64,000 bases of DNA, from positions 806,001-870,000 of the forward strand of contig JAZGSX010000010.1 in NCBI GenBank assembly GCA_039519185.1, written 5' to 3'. Shown here piece after piece: positions 1 through 12,032 of the stretch. The stretch is from Astragalus membranaceus. Lineage: Eukaryota; Streptophyta; Magnoliopsida; Fabales; Fabaceae. The stretch's first letter is position 1. Every line of letters starts with the position of its first letter. The position numbers and the translations under genes are program-made. The notes beneath the pieces are model-generated. The model saw only the letters and a program-made list of their open reading frames with translations, had not been told where the DNA came from and made no database searches.

Positions 1-1
1 G

Positions 2-2847
2 TTTGCTATTGATCTGGTCCCCGGCACTAAGCCTGTGTCTATGGCGCCATATAGAATGTCTGCATCGGAGTTGACAGAATCGAAAAAGCAACTTGAGATT
101 TATTAGAAAAGAAGTTTGTAAGACCGAGTGTGTCACCTTGGGGAGCTCCAGTGTTGCTAGTGAAAAAGAAAGACGGTAGTATGAGGTTGTGTGTAGACTA
201 TCGACAGTTAAATAAAGTTACAATCAAGAACAAATATCCGTTGCCAAGAATTGATGACTTGATGGATCAGTTAGTGGGTGCTAAAGTATTTAGCAAGATT
301 GACTTAAGGTCTGGTTATCATCAGATCAAGGTCAAGGATGAAGATGTCCAGAAGACGGCATTTAGGACAAGATATGGGCACTATGAGTATTCCGTTATGC
401 CTTTCGGTGTGACTAATGCGCCGGGGGTATTCATGGGATACATGAACCAAATCTTCCGTGAGTACTTGGATAAGTTTGTGGTAGTCTTCATTGATGACAT
501 TCTGATTTACTCTAAGTCAGAAGAGGAACATGCAGAACATCTGAGGTTGGTGTTAGGAATTCTAAGGGATCGAAAGTTGTATGCGAAGTTGTCCAAGTGT
601 GAGTTTTGGTTGAAAGAAGTCAGTTTTCTCGGTCATGTGATTTCTAGGGAGGGGATTGCAGTGGATCCTTCTAAGGTTGATGCGGTGTTGCAGTGGGAGT
701 CTCCAAAGTCAGTTACAGAGATAAGGAGTTTTCTGGGATTGTCGGGTTATTATAGAAGATTCATTGAGGGGTTCTCGAAGTTGGCTCTGCCATTGACTCA
801 ATTGACTTGCAAGGGTAGGGCCTTTGTTTGGGATGACCGATGTGAAGAAAGTTTCAATGAGCTGAAGAGGAGGTTGACTACGTCTCCAGTGTTGACCCTG
901 CCTAATCCGGTTGAACCGTTTGTGGTTTATTGTGATGCATCTAAGATGGGTTTGGGTGGTGTGCTTATGCAGAATGGGAAGGTGATCGCTTATGCGTCGA
1001 GGCAATTGAGAATTCATGAAAAGAATTACCCTACTCACGACTTAGAACTTGCTGCTGTGGTATTCGCATTGAAAATTTGGAGGCATTACTTGTATGGATC
1101 GAGATTTGAGGTGTTCAGTGATCACAAGAGTCTACGGTATCTGTTCGACCAGAAAGAATTGAATATGAGGCAGCGCCGGTGGTTAGAACTATTGAAAGAT
1201 TATGATTTTGAATTGAGTTATCACCCGGGAAAAGCGAATGTGGTTGCGGATGCGCTGAGTCGGAAGACCTTGCACATGTCGGCATTGATGGCTAGAGAGC
1301 TTGAGTTAATTGAGCAATTCAGGGACATGAGTTTAGTGTGTGAAGTTACGCCTCAGAGTGTCAGGTTGGGTATGTTGAAAATTGGCAATGATTTTATTGC
1401 TGGTATCCGAGAGGCGCAGAAATTAGATGTGAAATTAGTTGATCTGATGAGTGGGATTGGTCAGTCTGAGAATGAGGACTTCGAGATAGATGCGCAAAAT
1501 GTACTGAGGTATCGTGGAAGAATTTGTGTTCCCGAAGATGAGGAAATGAGAAAGGCAATTCTTGAGGAAGGGCATAAGAGTAAGTTGAGTATCCATCCTG
1601 GAGCGACGAAGATGTACCAAGATCTGAAGAAGATATTCTGGTGGCCTGGGTTGAAGCGCGATGTGGCGCAGTTTGTGTATTCGTGTTTGACCTGTCAGAA
1701 ATCGAAGGTCGAGCATCAGAAGCCTGCGGGAATGATGCAACCGTTGAATGTTCCAGAGTGGAAGTGGGATAGTATCTCCATGGATTTTGTGACTGGGTTA
1801 CCCAATACGGTGAGAGGGCATGATTCAATTTGGGTGGTTGTGGATAGATTGACTAAGTCGGCTCATTTTATTCCTATCGGCATTAAGTATGCAGTGTCGA
1901 GATTGGCTGAAATCTACATTCAGGTGATTGTGAAGCTGCATGGGGTTCCTTTGTGCATTGTGTCGGATAGAGACCCAAGGTTCACTTCAGACTTTTGGAG
2001 TAGTTTGCAGAAGGAGTTGGGTTCGAAATTGAGGTTGAGTTCAGCTTATCATCCTCAAACTGATGGGCAGACAGAGACGACGATTCAATCGTTGGAGGAC
2101 CTGTTGAGATCATGTGTGCTAGAGCAGGGAGGTGCGTGGGATACTCATCTTCCGTTAATTGAGTTCACCTACAACAACAGCTATCATTCCAGTATCGGAA
2201 TGGCGCCGTTTGAGGCGTTGTATGGCTGGAGGTGTAGGACTCCGGTGTGTTGGTACGAGATTGGGGAAAGTTTAGTACTTGGACCTGAGCTAGTCAGAGA
2301 GACTACTGAGAAGGTAAAGATGATCCGGGAGAAAATGAAAGCGTCGCAGAGTAGACAGAAGAGTTACCATGATAAGAGAAGGAAAGATTTAGAATTTGAA
2401 GCCGGTGACCACGTATTCTTGAGGGTCACACCTATGACTGGTGTTGGACGAGCACTGAAATCGAAGAAGTTGACTCCTCGATTCATCGGGCCGTATCAGA
2501 TTACGGAGAGAGTTGGAAATGTTGCATATCGGGTGGCCTTACCACCTAACCTTTCGAACTTGCACGACGTGTTTCACGTGTCGCAGCTTCGGAAGTATGT
2601 TGCGGATCCGTCTCATTTGATTCAACTAGATGATGTGGAGGTGCGGGACAATCTCACCGTGGAGACTGTGCCAGTTAGAATTGACGACCGTGAGGTAAAA
2701 GTGTTAAGAGGCAAAGAGATTAATTTAGTGAAAGTGGTTTGGTTGGGAGCCGTGGGTGAGAGCATGGCGTGGGAATTGGAAAGTAAGATGAAAGAGGCCT
2801 ATCCAGAGTTATTTGATTCAGGTAATTTCGAGGACGAAATTCTCTAA
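2..2847 (+). pseudogene. gypsy D pol: RT-RNase H-integrase-chromodomain
   Basis: This is the 3' two-thirds of a chromovirus polyprotein. Counting residues from the codon at 130: reverse transcriptase spans about 1-235 with FIDD at 120-123. RNase H has its acidic residues at D269 (YCDAS), E306, D331 (FSDHK) and D374. The integrase zinc finger uses H482, H489, C519 and C522, and the DDE triad is D552 (MDFVTG), D613 (VSDRD) and E649. A GPY/F-type module (RFIGPYQITERVG) follows, then a chromodomain-like end around 855-895. Bases 2-97 encode the preceding stretch in another frame: one base is missing near 97 relative to element B. It is therefore frameshifted, but 905 codons downstream stay open with all visible catalytic residues, making it the best-preserved pol here. 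Confidence 0.93.
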
Positions 2848-2859
2848 GTGGGGGAGAGT
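2848..2859 (+). other. polypurine tract of element D
   Basis: A G-rich purine run (GTGGGGGAGAGT) sits immediately before the LTR's TGTAACACCC. This is where plus-strand primers form in LTR retrotransposons. The same run precedes the 3' LTRs of B and E. Confidence 0.85.
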
Positions 2860-5455
2860 TGTAACACCCTAAAATAATTTAATTGATTAATTAATTAAGT
2901 TATTTGAGGGATTACACTATTTATTTAAGTGGAATAATTAAATTATAATTGTGTTATTTCAGGAGGTGAAAAGAATTAAGAAGGGTGGTGTAAATAGGGC
3001 CCAAGTCAATTAGTGACCCAAGCCCATTCCTAAAACCCCAAAACCCTATGGAGGGGTCTCATTGCGCATTCCACAGAAGAAAAAAAAAGAAACGGATCAG
3101 AGAGGGAGTGAGGAAAGAAGTTGCGACGGCTAGCAAGGAGAGAAAGAAGGAGATTTGTTCATCTTGGCCTTAGGTAATGTGCTTCTTTGATCCTTCTCTT
3201 CGATTTTTTTTTCTTTCTCTTGCAAGTGTTGTAGTTTCAATCACTCATCATCTATTGTTGCTGCTCCTCCATGGCTTTAGTGAGGCCACGGTTTGCGTAA
3301 GAGGAGAGGAGGGAGCTGCTGCGATTTTTGGTGACTTTGGCTCGTTGTATTGCGGGGATTTGTACGTGACTCCTTCATCGTTGTTTCGGGTCATACAAAT
3401 TCGAGGTAAGGGTGAGCGTTTCAATTTAATGTAATTGGGTATATGGTGGGTTTGTGGGTTTTGGTGTTGGGTTGAATTCGTGACTTATATGTTAGGAGGA
3501 ATGAAAGATTGAATTATTGGTGTTGATATGCGAATTGTCTTATGAGGTGAGGAGATGAATTTCGAATTCTTAGTGAATGTGGTGTGGTTAATTTCGATGT
3601 TAGGTGAATTGTTGGTGTTGAAATGCAACTTTGATAAATTGGTTGATATGAGTATAATTGTTTGAATGACTCCAAGAAATTTAAAATAAACGATGTTGCT
3701 GTCCCTGGAATTAAAGTGCTGCTGTATGCTGTCTTGGTAAAAGAAATGTTGCTGTTTGTCAGTTTAAATGTTGCTGATTGCAGAATTAAAGTGCTGCTGT
3801 ATGTCAATTTCGAAATGTTGCTGTTTGTCAATTTAAATGTTGCTGTTTGCAGAATTTAAGTGCTGCTGTATGTCAATTTCGAAATGTTGCTGTTTGTCAA
3901 TTTAAATGTTGCTGTTTGCAGAATTTAAGTGCTGCTGTATGTCAATTTCGAAATGTTGCTGTTTGTCATTTAAATGTGTTGCTGTTTGCTGTTTTTGTCA
4001 AAGAAAAATGCTGCTGTTGCAGAACTACAAAAATGTTGCTGTTAACCTTGTAAATGTGTTGCTGTTTTGCTGTTTTTGTCAAGGAAAAATGCTGCTGTTT
4101 ATCAAATAAAAAGAGTGCTGTTTATCAAATAAAAGTTTGCTGTTTATCAAATAAAAATTTGTTGTTTATCAAAATAAAAGGGGGTCATTTATCTAAATAA
4201 AAGGGTGCTGTCTTGCTGTCATTTTTATAAAAGAGTTGCTGTTTTATGAAGGAAAGCGCTACTAATCAACAAAAAGTAAAGCGCTGTTTTTGTGTGTAAA
4301 ATTGTGCTGTTTTCTTACTGCTGTTTGCGTAAAAAGGCTACTAATTTGATGCTGTTTTTGGACTCAAAAAATACCGCTGTTTTCCACACTGTTTTTCTCA
4401 AGTGTAGTTGTGATGTTGAAAATGAGATGTTTGTCCAAAAATTTAAACAAGTTGTACTCGAATTTTTTTTTTATATATATAGGTTGTCACTTGAATTGTT
4501 AACGTGTAGTTAATTAAATTTAAATGGCGTGTCACTTAAATTTTAAGGTATTGTTGTTTAAGATTTAAGGACGTTGTTACTCTAATTTTTGGATGGGATG
4601 TTTATGAGAAAGATGTGATATTATTATGGTGGTTATGACGAGTACACTATATTAGTGTTTTTATGACGACAATGACGAGTACTCCGGGCGAGTTGAAATT
4701 GGTGATTGCACATGTGTCCATAGTGTCTCATAGCATGTGCATATTATGACGAATAGGCTTCGGCCTCTTATTGACGAGAACCAGTGACGATGTGCCCAAG
4801 TGGCTATTTATGACGAGTATGGTACCATCATGCATATGCCCAGGCGTGGGTTGCATTTTCATGCGCATACATTTTTTTTTATGACTGGTGATATGATTGG
4901 GACTTGGGTTTTGTGTGTAATGACGATGAAGTTGATGATAACGATGATGTTGTGTGATAGGTTGCTCATATTACTCTACTGTATGCTTAATTATGTTTTG
5001 TTGAAAATTCTCACCCCTTCGGCTTGGAATGTTGCTCTATTGTGGCAACGCTGCAGGTAACTGCGAGTGAAGGACATGCTGCCTTCCTTTATAGCTATTG
5101 GGATGTCTGTTGAGTCGCTCTCTGATACTGTGACACCTAGGGGGCGCGGTTGACATTGTTAAATTAAATAATAAATTGTTTCATATTTTTGTTGAAGGCG
5201 TGAGGCGTGTTTGAGTGGTATTTAGTGAGTGTTGTTTAATTCCGCTGTGACGTAACTATTGAAGTTTAATTTTATGACGGGTGATGGTTGAAAATTTTTA
5301 TGAGGATGATTATGCAAACTTAATGAATACAGGTGGACGTTCCTTTTGTTAATAATGACGTGGCATTTCCTTTCTATCAGTCAAATTAAATTTTGCGAAA
5401 AATTTTTACTCTCATAAGTGACGTGTAAAACATGGGGTAGAAAGGGGGTGTTACA
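2860..5455 (+). repeat. 3' LTR of gypsy D (2.6 kb)
   Basis: The LTR opens with TGTAACACCC and closes with GGGTGTTACA, a long inverted terminal match typical of this group. It holds a GA-rich stretch near 3080-3150, a TGCTGTTT-rich tandem region (3710-4260), GACGA-rich stretches at 4640-4920, and a block near 5010-5070 (CTCACCCCTTC...GCAGGTAA) that recurs in the LTRs of B, E and the solo LTR. Short ORFs inside it are not real genes. Confidence 0.9.
3710..4260 (+). repeat. TGCTGTTT-rich tandem repeats in LTR D
   Basis: Units of about 69 bases (starts near 3812, 3881 and 3950) built on TTGCTGTTTGTCAATTTAAA recur, then decay into shorter TGCTGTTTATCAAA units. They lie within the LTR, upstream of its conserved 3' blocks. 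Confidence 0.8.
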
Positions 5456-6042
5456 TTTCCCTTTCGTCATTAGCATGCTCTGCCGTCAGGGGAAGTTTAG
5501 AGATAGCTCCTCTTGCGTGCAAAAGCTCACCCTTCACTACCAAACACTTCCATTACTGAGACTCTTGCTGCAGCATCACTGGAGTTACATTTTTCTCGGT
5601 GGATTCTACTTGGACGAGGTGGATCAGTCCTCCATTGTCATCCTTGGAGCTCTCCTACTGTTCTCTCTTCGTAGTATCATTTCTTACCTTGAAATTTGTA
5701 ATATGACTTCTACTATTTTGTTTAAGTTATTTTCCTTGTTTTGCAAGCTCAATATGAGCTAAATACTCATAGTTGAGATGCTGGATCTGATGTAGCTAAA
5801 TTATTATGTGACTAATGAAGTATGTTCAATGTTATGCATTTTATCTTGTGTGTGAAAATATTTCCATTTTAGAGTAGGAATGGTCCGCCTATTCTAAATA
5901 GCATTTATAAATTCAGAGATGGTTTGTAAATTTATCTCACAAGGTAATATGGGTAGTGAACATTAACGAGAGATCTTGATGTTCCTTGCTTAAACCTAGA
6001 GATAGGAGGGCATAACTCATAAGGTGATGTGCCTTTCATTGG
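5456..6042. other. unassigned spacer between D and E
   Basis: About 590 bases follow the D LTR. I recognise no protein motif on either strand. The right end (from about 6022) contains a 20-base phrase, GGTGATGTGCCTTTCATTGG, that repeats at once as the start of the E LTR fragment, so the boundary is a rearrangement scar rather than a clean LTR end. Confidence 0.5.
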
Positions 6043-6808
6043 CAGGTGATGTGCCTTTCATTGGCAAATTGGTAAGTGATGGGTCGTTAAGTTGACTGTG
6101 CTTGTATGGGACTGTCTCTGGTGCATGTCATAGTGTCTCATACATCTCATGTTCATAAAAAAGTGACGATGACGCCAAAAAGGCTATTTAGCGACGATGA
6201 TGCCATAAAGGCTATTTAGTGACGATGATGACAGGTACCACATGCATACGCCCGTTGCGATGGGTTGCATTTCATACATGCTCATGACATTGTGATGACT
6301 TGCTGAGATGACTGTTTTGATGTGCGATGTGGTTTATATAGCGTTGTAGCTCTAGCATAATACTTATCATATGCATTATTATATTGTTAGATGAACTCAC
6401 CCCTTCTGTTTGAATGTTACCCCTATGCGGTAACGTGCAGGTGATCTCGAGTGAAGGCTTAGGTACCTTCGCTAGCTGAGTCTGGTCGTCTGCTCTGATA
6501 CGTAGCACTCAGTGGGGAGGGAATGAACCTTAGTTTTTATAATTATTTGATTGCATGTAGTTGCTGTTTTATGACTTTCCGCCGTGTAGTTGCTGAGTTT
6601 TTATTATGTTGGTTGAATTGAGCATTTTGAGCTCACCCCAGTTGTGATGTTCTATGTATCTCATTACTATTGACGATGAGAACTATTTTATATCGATGCA
6701 TGATTTTGTGTGGATTTATGTGTGACATCCCATGTGGTGAAATATGACTTTTAAAGAGAAAAAAAGAGAAACTCTGATTCTTAGTAATTAAATTACCGGG
6801 TAGAAACG
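6043..6808 (+). repeat. truncated 5' LTR of element E
   Basis: These bases align without large gaps to 13183-13948 in the 3' LTR. The first roughly 1.2 kb and the last ten bases of the LTR are missing. The right end stops at TAGAAACG, where the intact LTR would continue into GGGTGTTTCA. Confidence 0.85.
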
Positions 6809-8339
6809 CATGATTTAGAGCTGGCTGCAGTAGTCTTATGCGTCGAGGCACTATTTGTATGGTTCCAGGTTTGAGGTGTTCAGTGATCATAAGAGTTTGA
6901 AATATTTGTTTGACCAGAAGGAGCTGAATATGAGACAGCGCAGGTGGTTGGAATTGTTGAAAGACTATGATTTCAGTTTGAACTATCATCCGGGCAAAGC
7001 TAATGTCGTGGCTGATGCTTTGCGCCGGAAATCCTTGCATATGTCGGCGATGATGGTCAAAGAGTTAGAGTTGATTGAAGAATTCAGAGATCTAAGTCTG
7101 GTTTGTAGGACGACACCTCATAGTGTCCAGCTGGGAATGCTAAGGATCGATAATGATTTTCTGGGCAGCATCAGAGAGGTTCAGAAATCAGATGCTAAGT
7201 TGGTGGATTTGATGAATGGGATTGGTCAATCTGAGAACGAAGATTTCAAATTGGATTCCCAAGGTGTGTTGAGGTTCCGTGGTAGGATCTGCATTCCGGA
7301 TGATGTAGAAATGAGGAAAACAATTTTGGAAGAGGGTCACCGAAGTAAGTTGAGTATTCATCCCGGAGCGACAAAGATGTATCAAGACCCGAAGAAGATG
7401 TTTTGGTGGCATGGTATGAAGAGGGATGTAGCATAATTCGTGTATGCCTGTTTGACTTGTCAGAAGTCGAAGGTGGAGCATCAGAAGCCTGCTGGATTGA
7501 TGCAACCGTTAGAAATTCCAGAGTGGAAGTGGGATAGCATTTCGATGGATTTTGTGACGAGATTGCCGAATACGGTTAGAGGTCACGATGCCATTTGGGT
7601 GATCGTTGATAGATTAACGAAGTCTGCTCACTTTGTTCCTATTAATATCGCTTATCCGGTGTCGAGGTTAGCAGAAGTTTATGTCAAAGAAATTGTGAAG
7701 TTGCATGGTGTTCCGAAGAGTATTGTTTCAGACAGAGATCCGAGGTTCACTTCAGATTTCTGGAAGAGTTTGCAAGAGAAGTTAGGGTCTAAGTTGAGGT
7801 TGAGTTCGGCATATCATCCTCAGACAGATGGTCAGTCAGAGAGGACAATTCAGTCATTAGAAGATTTGTTGAGGGCTTGTGTTTTAGAAGAAGGAGGTTC
7901 GTGGGATTCCTACTTTCCACTGATAGAGTTCACGTACAACAATAGCTACCATTCTAGTATCGGGATGGCACCTTTTGAGGCATTGTATGATCGGAAGTGT
8001 AGAACCCTGCTGTGCTGGTATGAGTCTGGATAGAGTGTGGTGCTTGGACCTGAAATTGTTCGGGAGACAACCGAGAAGATAAAGATGATCCGATAAAAGA
8101 TGAAGGCTTCGCAGAGTCGTCTGAAAAGTTATCACGACAAAAGGAGAAAAGATCTAGAGTTTCAGGAGGGTGAGCTTGTATTTTTGAGGGTCACTCTAGT
8201 GACCGGTGTTGGCCGTGCTTTGAAGTCGAAGAAGCTCACTCCTCGCTTCATTGGTCCTTATCAGATTTCCGGGAGAGTTGGAAATGTGGCGTATAGAGTG
8301 GCTTTGCCGCCAAATCTTTTGAATTTGCACGACGTGTTT
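6809..8339 (+). pseudogene. gypsy E pol remnant: RNase H and integrase
   Basis: The piece starts inside RNase H and runs through the zinc finger (HRSKLSIHPGATKMY, then CLTCQKSK) and integrase core (SMDFVTRLP, IVSDRDPRF, TDGQSERTIQSLE) to the GPY/F region, where the solo LTR interrupts it after the codons for LHDVF. Stops occur at 7434-7436 (glutamine expected), near 8031-8033 and near 8094-8096 (glutamate expected). A 15-base filler after 6835 replaces about 25 bases of RNase H and shifts the frame. Reading resumes at 11663. All three integrase acidic residues are still encoded, but the gene cannot make a full protein. Confidence 0.9.
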
Positions 8340-11300
8340 TGTAACACCCCTTTTCTACCCGTTAATTTATTAGCGTAAAAATCAGAGTTTCAAATTTTAG
8401 TTACATCACAAGGGATGTCACACTTACTTCGTTAAACATCACACGCCAAATTATTCGCTTTTCGAAAACAGCCTTATAATACTTTCAAAACGTCATCGTC
8501 AATTAAAATACAACTTCACAGCGGAAAATCCAACCAGTTTAATCATAAAAGGCATTGCAACTATGCAAGGCTCGCAATAGTAAAATCCAACAACAACAAT
8601 TTTCATAAATAACTTAAACAACGTTCATCCCTCCCCTAGTGTTACATAATCAGAGCAGACGACCCGACTCAGCTAGTGAAGACACCTAAGCCTTCACTCG
8701 AGATCACCTGCACGTTACCGCGTAGGGGTAACATTCAAACAGAAGGGGTGAGTTCATCTAACCATATAATAAAGCATATGATGAGCACTAAGCTAGAGTT
8801 ATGACACTATATCCACCACACCACGAAACATCAAGTCAATCATCAAGGATAAAGCAGTCAATTCCATCAGCAAGGGTAAACAGTCAATCTCATCATCAAG
8901 TTACTCGGCACAACGAGTTGTCACAATGTCATGCAGGAGTATGAAATGCAACCCACTCGCGGGCATATGCATGAGGTACCTTTTCACAAACGTCGCTTAG
9001 CCTTTATGGCCTCATCGTCACTTAGCCTTTTGGGCCTCAAACGTCACTGGGTTTATGCATATGGGATGCATGAGACACTATAACATGCACCACACACAAA
9101 CACACAGTCACAGTCAACGTCACTTACCAATTTGCCAAATAAGAGGCACAGCACCTGTCAATTCATCATCACACACAACAACGTCACTTAGCCTTTCGGG
9201 CCTTATCGTCACTTAGCCTTTTGGGCCTCAACGTCACTTATTTTCATCGTCACTTATTTTCGTCGTCACTTATTCATAAACATCATCAATTCAAACAATA
9301 GCCACTGAGGGCAAAAACGTCATTTACTAGCCACCAAGGGCATCATCGTCATTTACACATCATTATCAACAACATTGGCCACTAAGGGCAAAAACGTCAT
9401 TTACTAGCCACCAAGGGCATCATCGTCAAAATCATCACTTTTGACACTTGGACGCTAAAACCACTGATTATACGCAAAAGGGGATTTTTAAAGACACCAA
9501 AACAATTTTTCAATGTCACAGCAACGACCACCGGGAACAGCCACTTGGGGCGCCCAGCAACCTTCAGAAATAATAAGTTTTTATTTAGGTTTTTTTAAAA
9601 AAATGGAACACACAGATAGACAACTGAAAAGGCTTCACAACGCTTTTTGAAACACTTAAAACGGAGGTCCGAGTCAAAAGATATAGTGAAAACAGTTTTC
9701 ATAAAAATTTGGGAACATCCTGAAAAATGGCGCCCTTGGCGCCCTTGGCGCCCAGCGCCTGGCACCTGGCGCCCAGCGCCCAGCAACACAACACACACGC
9801 ACGCAACACGGCGCACAGCGCCCATGGGCGCCCAGCGCCTTGCACACTTCCAGCAACACGAAAATCAACACACTTTCAACATATATTTTCTTCTTTTCAA
9901 ATTTTTACATGATCAATCACAACACCAATTACAACAATCATGAAACACATATCGAATCATCAAACATCCTCCACCAAACATCAAAATTCAGCAACATCAT
10001 AAACACAAAAATGGCGCCCTATGCGCCTATGACACCAACAACAACGAATTCGAGCAACACAAATTCGTCAAGTCACATACAACTCATACAAACAACTTCA
10101 AATCGCATATCAACCGTAAAAATAACATCACATTATCACATTTATCTCAAAATCATCATCAATCACAATTCCTCAACAACAAGTTATCATATGCCTAGGG
10201 TTCATCAATAATCACTAGAAGTACCTAAAACGGCATACATAGAGCCTACCCTTACTTAGTCCCCATCATAAAACCCTATTATAGAGAAGATGAGACCCAC
10301 CCTTACCTGATATGAAGCGTCTTCCAAGGGCAAATCTCTACAGAGACAAATTACGAGTTCTCAAGCGTGAATCGATTCCAGCAGGACAATGATTGACTCG
10401 AATGCGTGCAACCGTGCAACAACAACAATGACAGTACAAAAGTCATATACTAAAAATATTAAAAATACCCAATCACTCTTTTAATGGATTAACTACAAAA
10501 TCCTTCTTCCATTGTGAAAATAGTTAAGAAGAATATATTAAAAATAATGCTAACTAAATTATATTAACCAAATCTTAAATACTTTCGAATTTAGGATATT
10601 AAAGTATTTAAAATCCTTGCCCAACGTTAAACTTATCTACTTGGGCAAGTCATGTGAATATAAGAAAATCACCAATATAATAATATATTACTTTGATTAA
10701 ATTTGGATAAATCATATATTCTATGTATAGGCATAGCTTGATAGTCAATATATATATATATATAACTTGATATAAAAGCTGCAATCGATAGATCAGTATA
10801 AAAATTGATATAAAACTCTTCACTTATATTGCTCTAAAGCATTACATATATCAAAAGTTACTAAAGTTCAGGTATAAATATATATGTATGTACACTCGTT
10901 ATATCATATTGAGCAAATACGTTTTATGACCTCTTTAATATCTTTTCAAAAAGACAATAAAAATATGATGATAGTAGGGTATAAAGGCGTACCCATTATA
11001 TAGGAACTGACAAGGATGACCTAATGGAGAGTTGTTCAAACAGATTGTCGGCAAACTCCTGCACTATGCATATTAGCATTCTTCATTCTCCATGTTTAGA
11101 TAGTTCCCTTTAGAGATTTGTGCAAGGTGGGTAAGGTAATATGGAATACTGGAACAGCATAACTTAGTGAAAGGCACAAATCGTTTTAACAGATTTTCTG
11201 GTTGGAATTGAATTTGCGATATAAAAGAGGTAAATATGAAGAAATATGTTTTGTCAAGGGATGGATAGAAGAAGGACCGAGAGTGAAGTGCGGCTGCTTG

Positions 11301-11657
11301 CAATTTTCTTGATCAGCACACGTTGTGTATGATTTGAGTGTGTGGAAACTAGGTTTTTAAGAAAGGATTAGATAGGGTGGGTAATAGTAAGGCCCAACAA
11401 CTAACTCTTTAACTCAAAATAACTTCTCCAAATACCAATTTTTCAAATACAATTATTTTATAAAATAAAAAAATAGAATTACTAATTAATAATGTATAAC
11501 AGTAATTTATAAAAATATAAATAAATATCAATTCAACATGTATTCAAAGTTCAATTACTCATAAGACCTTAAAACCATGGAAAGGATCTAAATCATAAAA
11601 TACAAAAAGTAACTACATATTAAGAAAAATGTCATTGGCAAAAATTCGGGTGTTACA
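8340..11657 (-). repeat. solo LTR of a Tekay-type gypsy, reverse orientation
   Basis: It begins TGTAACACCCCTTTTC and ends GGGTGTTACA, and is flanked by a perfect TGTTT target duplication (8335-8339 and 11658-11662) that splits an integrase reading frame. There is no internal coding sequence, so it is a solo LTR left by LTR-LTR recombination. Its left third is the reverse complement of the conserved 3' part of LTR E (for example the CTCACCCCTTC block near 8710-8760), placing it in a related family. It also carries GTCACTTAGCCTTT repeats (9000-9260) and a GGCGCCC cluster (9725-9840). Short ORFs inside are not convincing. Confidence 0.9.
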
Positions 11658-11937
11658 TGTTTCACGTGTCGCAACTTCGGAAGTACATTTCGGATCCGTC
11701 TCATGTGATCTACATGGATGACGTGGAGGTGCGGGATAATCTCACGGTGGAGACTATGCCTGTACGGATTGAAGACCATGAGGTGAAGGTGTTAAGGGGC
11801 AAGGAAATTGCATTGGTGAAGGTGGTCTGGTTAGGAGCTGCCGGTGAGAGCATGACTTGGGAGTTGGAGAGCAAGATGCGGGAGTCTTATCCAGAGCTGT
11901 TTGATTCAGGTGAGTTTTCGAGGACGAAAACATTCTC
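11658..11937 (+). pseudogene. gypsy E pol: integrase C terminus and chromodomain-like tail
   Basis: This continues element E's polyprotein past the solo LTR, starting with the duplicated TGTTT. It encodes the HVSQLRKY linker and a chromodomain-like segment (VKVVWLGAAGES, WELESKMRESYPELF). In chromoviruses this tail is thought to steer integration to heterochromatin. A polypurine run (GTGGGGGAGAA, near 11938-11950) and the 3' LTR follow at once. Confidence 0.88.
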
Positions 11938-11950
11938 AGTGGGGGAGAAT

Positions 11951-12001
11951 TGTAACGCCCAAATATTTAATTAAATTATTTAATTAAATATTTAGGTATT
12001 C

Positions 12002-12032
<31 letters not shown>

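Larger units (their letters stand above)
1..5455 (+). mobile_element. Ty3/gypsy Tekay-type retrotransposon D (3' part)
   Basis: The element enters the window already inside its polyprotein, just before reverse transcriptase. It continues through RNase H, integrase and a chromodomain-like tail, then a polypurine tract at 2848-2859 and a complete 3' LTR at 2860-5455. The 5' LTR and gag lie outside, so no target duplication can be checked. The pol protein is very close to that of element B, and the LTR shares its terminal bases and several internal blocks with B's, so D and B belong to one family. The order RT-RNaseH-INT identifies Ty3/gypsy; the chromodomain-like C terminus identifies a chromovirus, most likely Tekay/Del. 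Confidence 0.93.

Noticed and set aside
1394..1828. Reverse-strand ORFs across pol (also 7188-7505, 22005-22322, 19028-19972, 41264-41452)
   Set aside because: Shadows of the strongly supported forward reading frames; no motifs of their own.
1..2847. Integrated pararetrovirus (caulimovirid) as source of the RT sequences
   Set aside because: Integrase, chromodomain-like tail, tRNA primer sites, polypurine tracts and LTRs with target duplications all point to LTR retrotransposons.
5418..5762. 114-codon ORF spanning the end of LTR D
   Set aside because: It starts inside the LTR and continues into unassigned DNA. No motif, so no host gene is called.
9595..9943. Short ORFs in the GGCGCCC-rich part of the solo LTR
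   Set aside because: Repeat-derived; overlapping frames on both strands are equally open.
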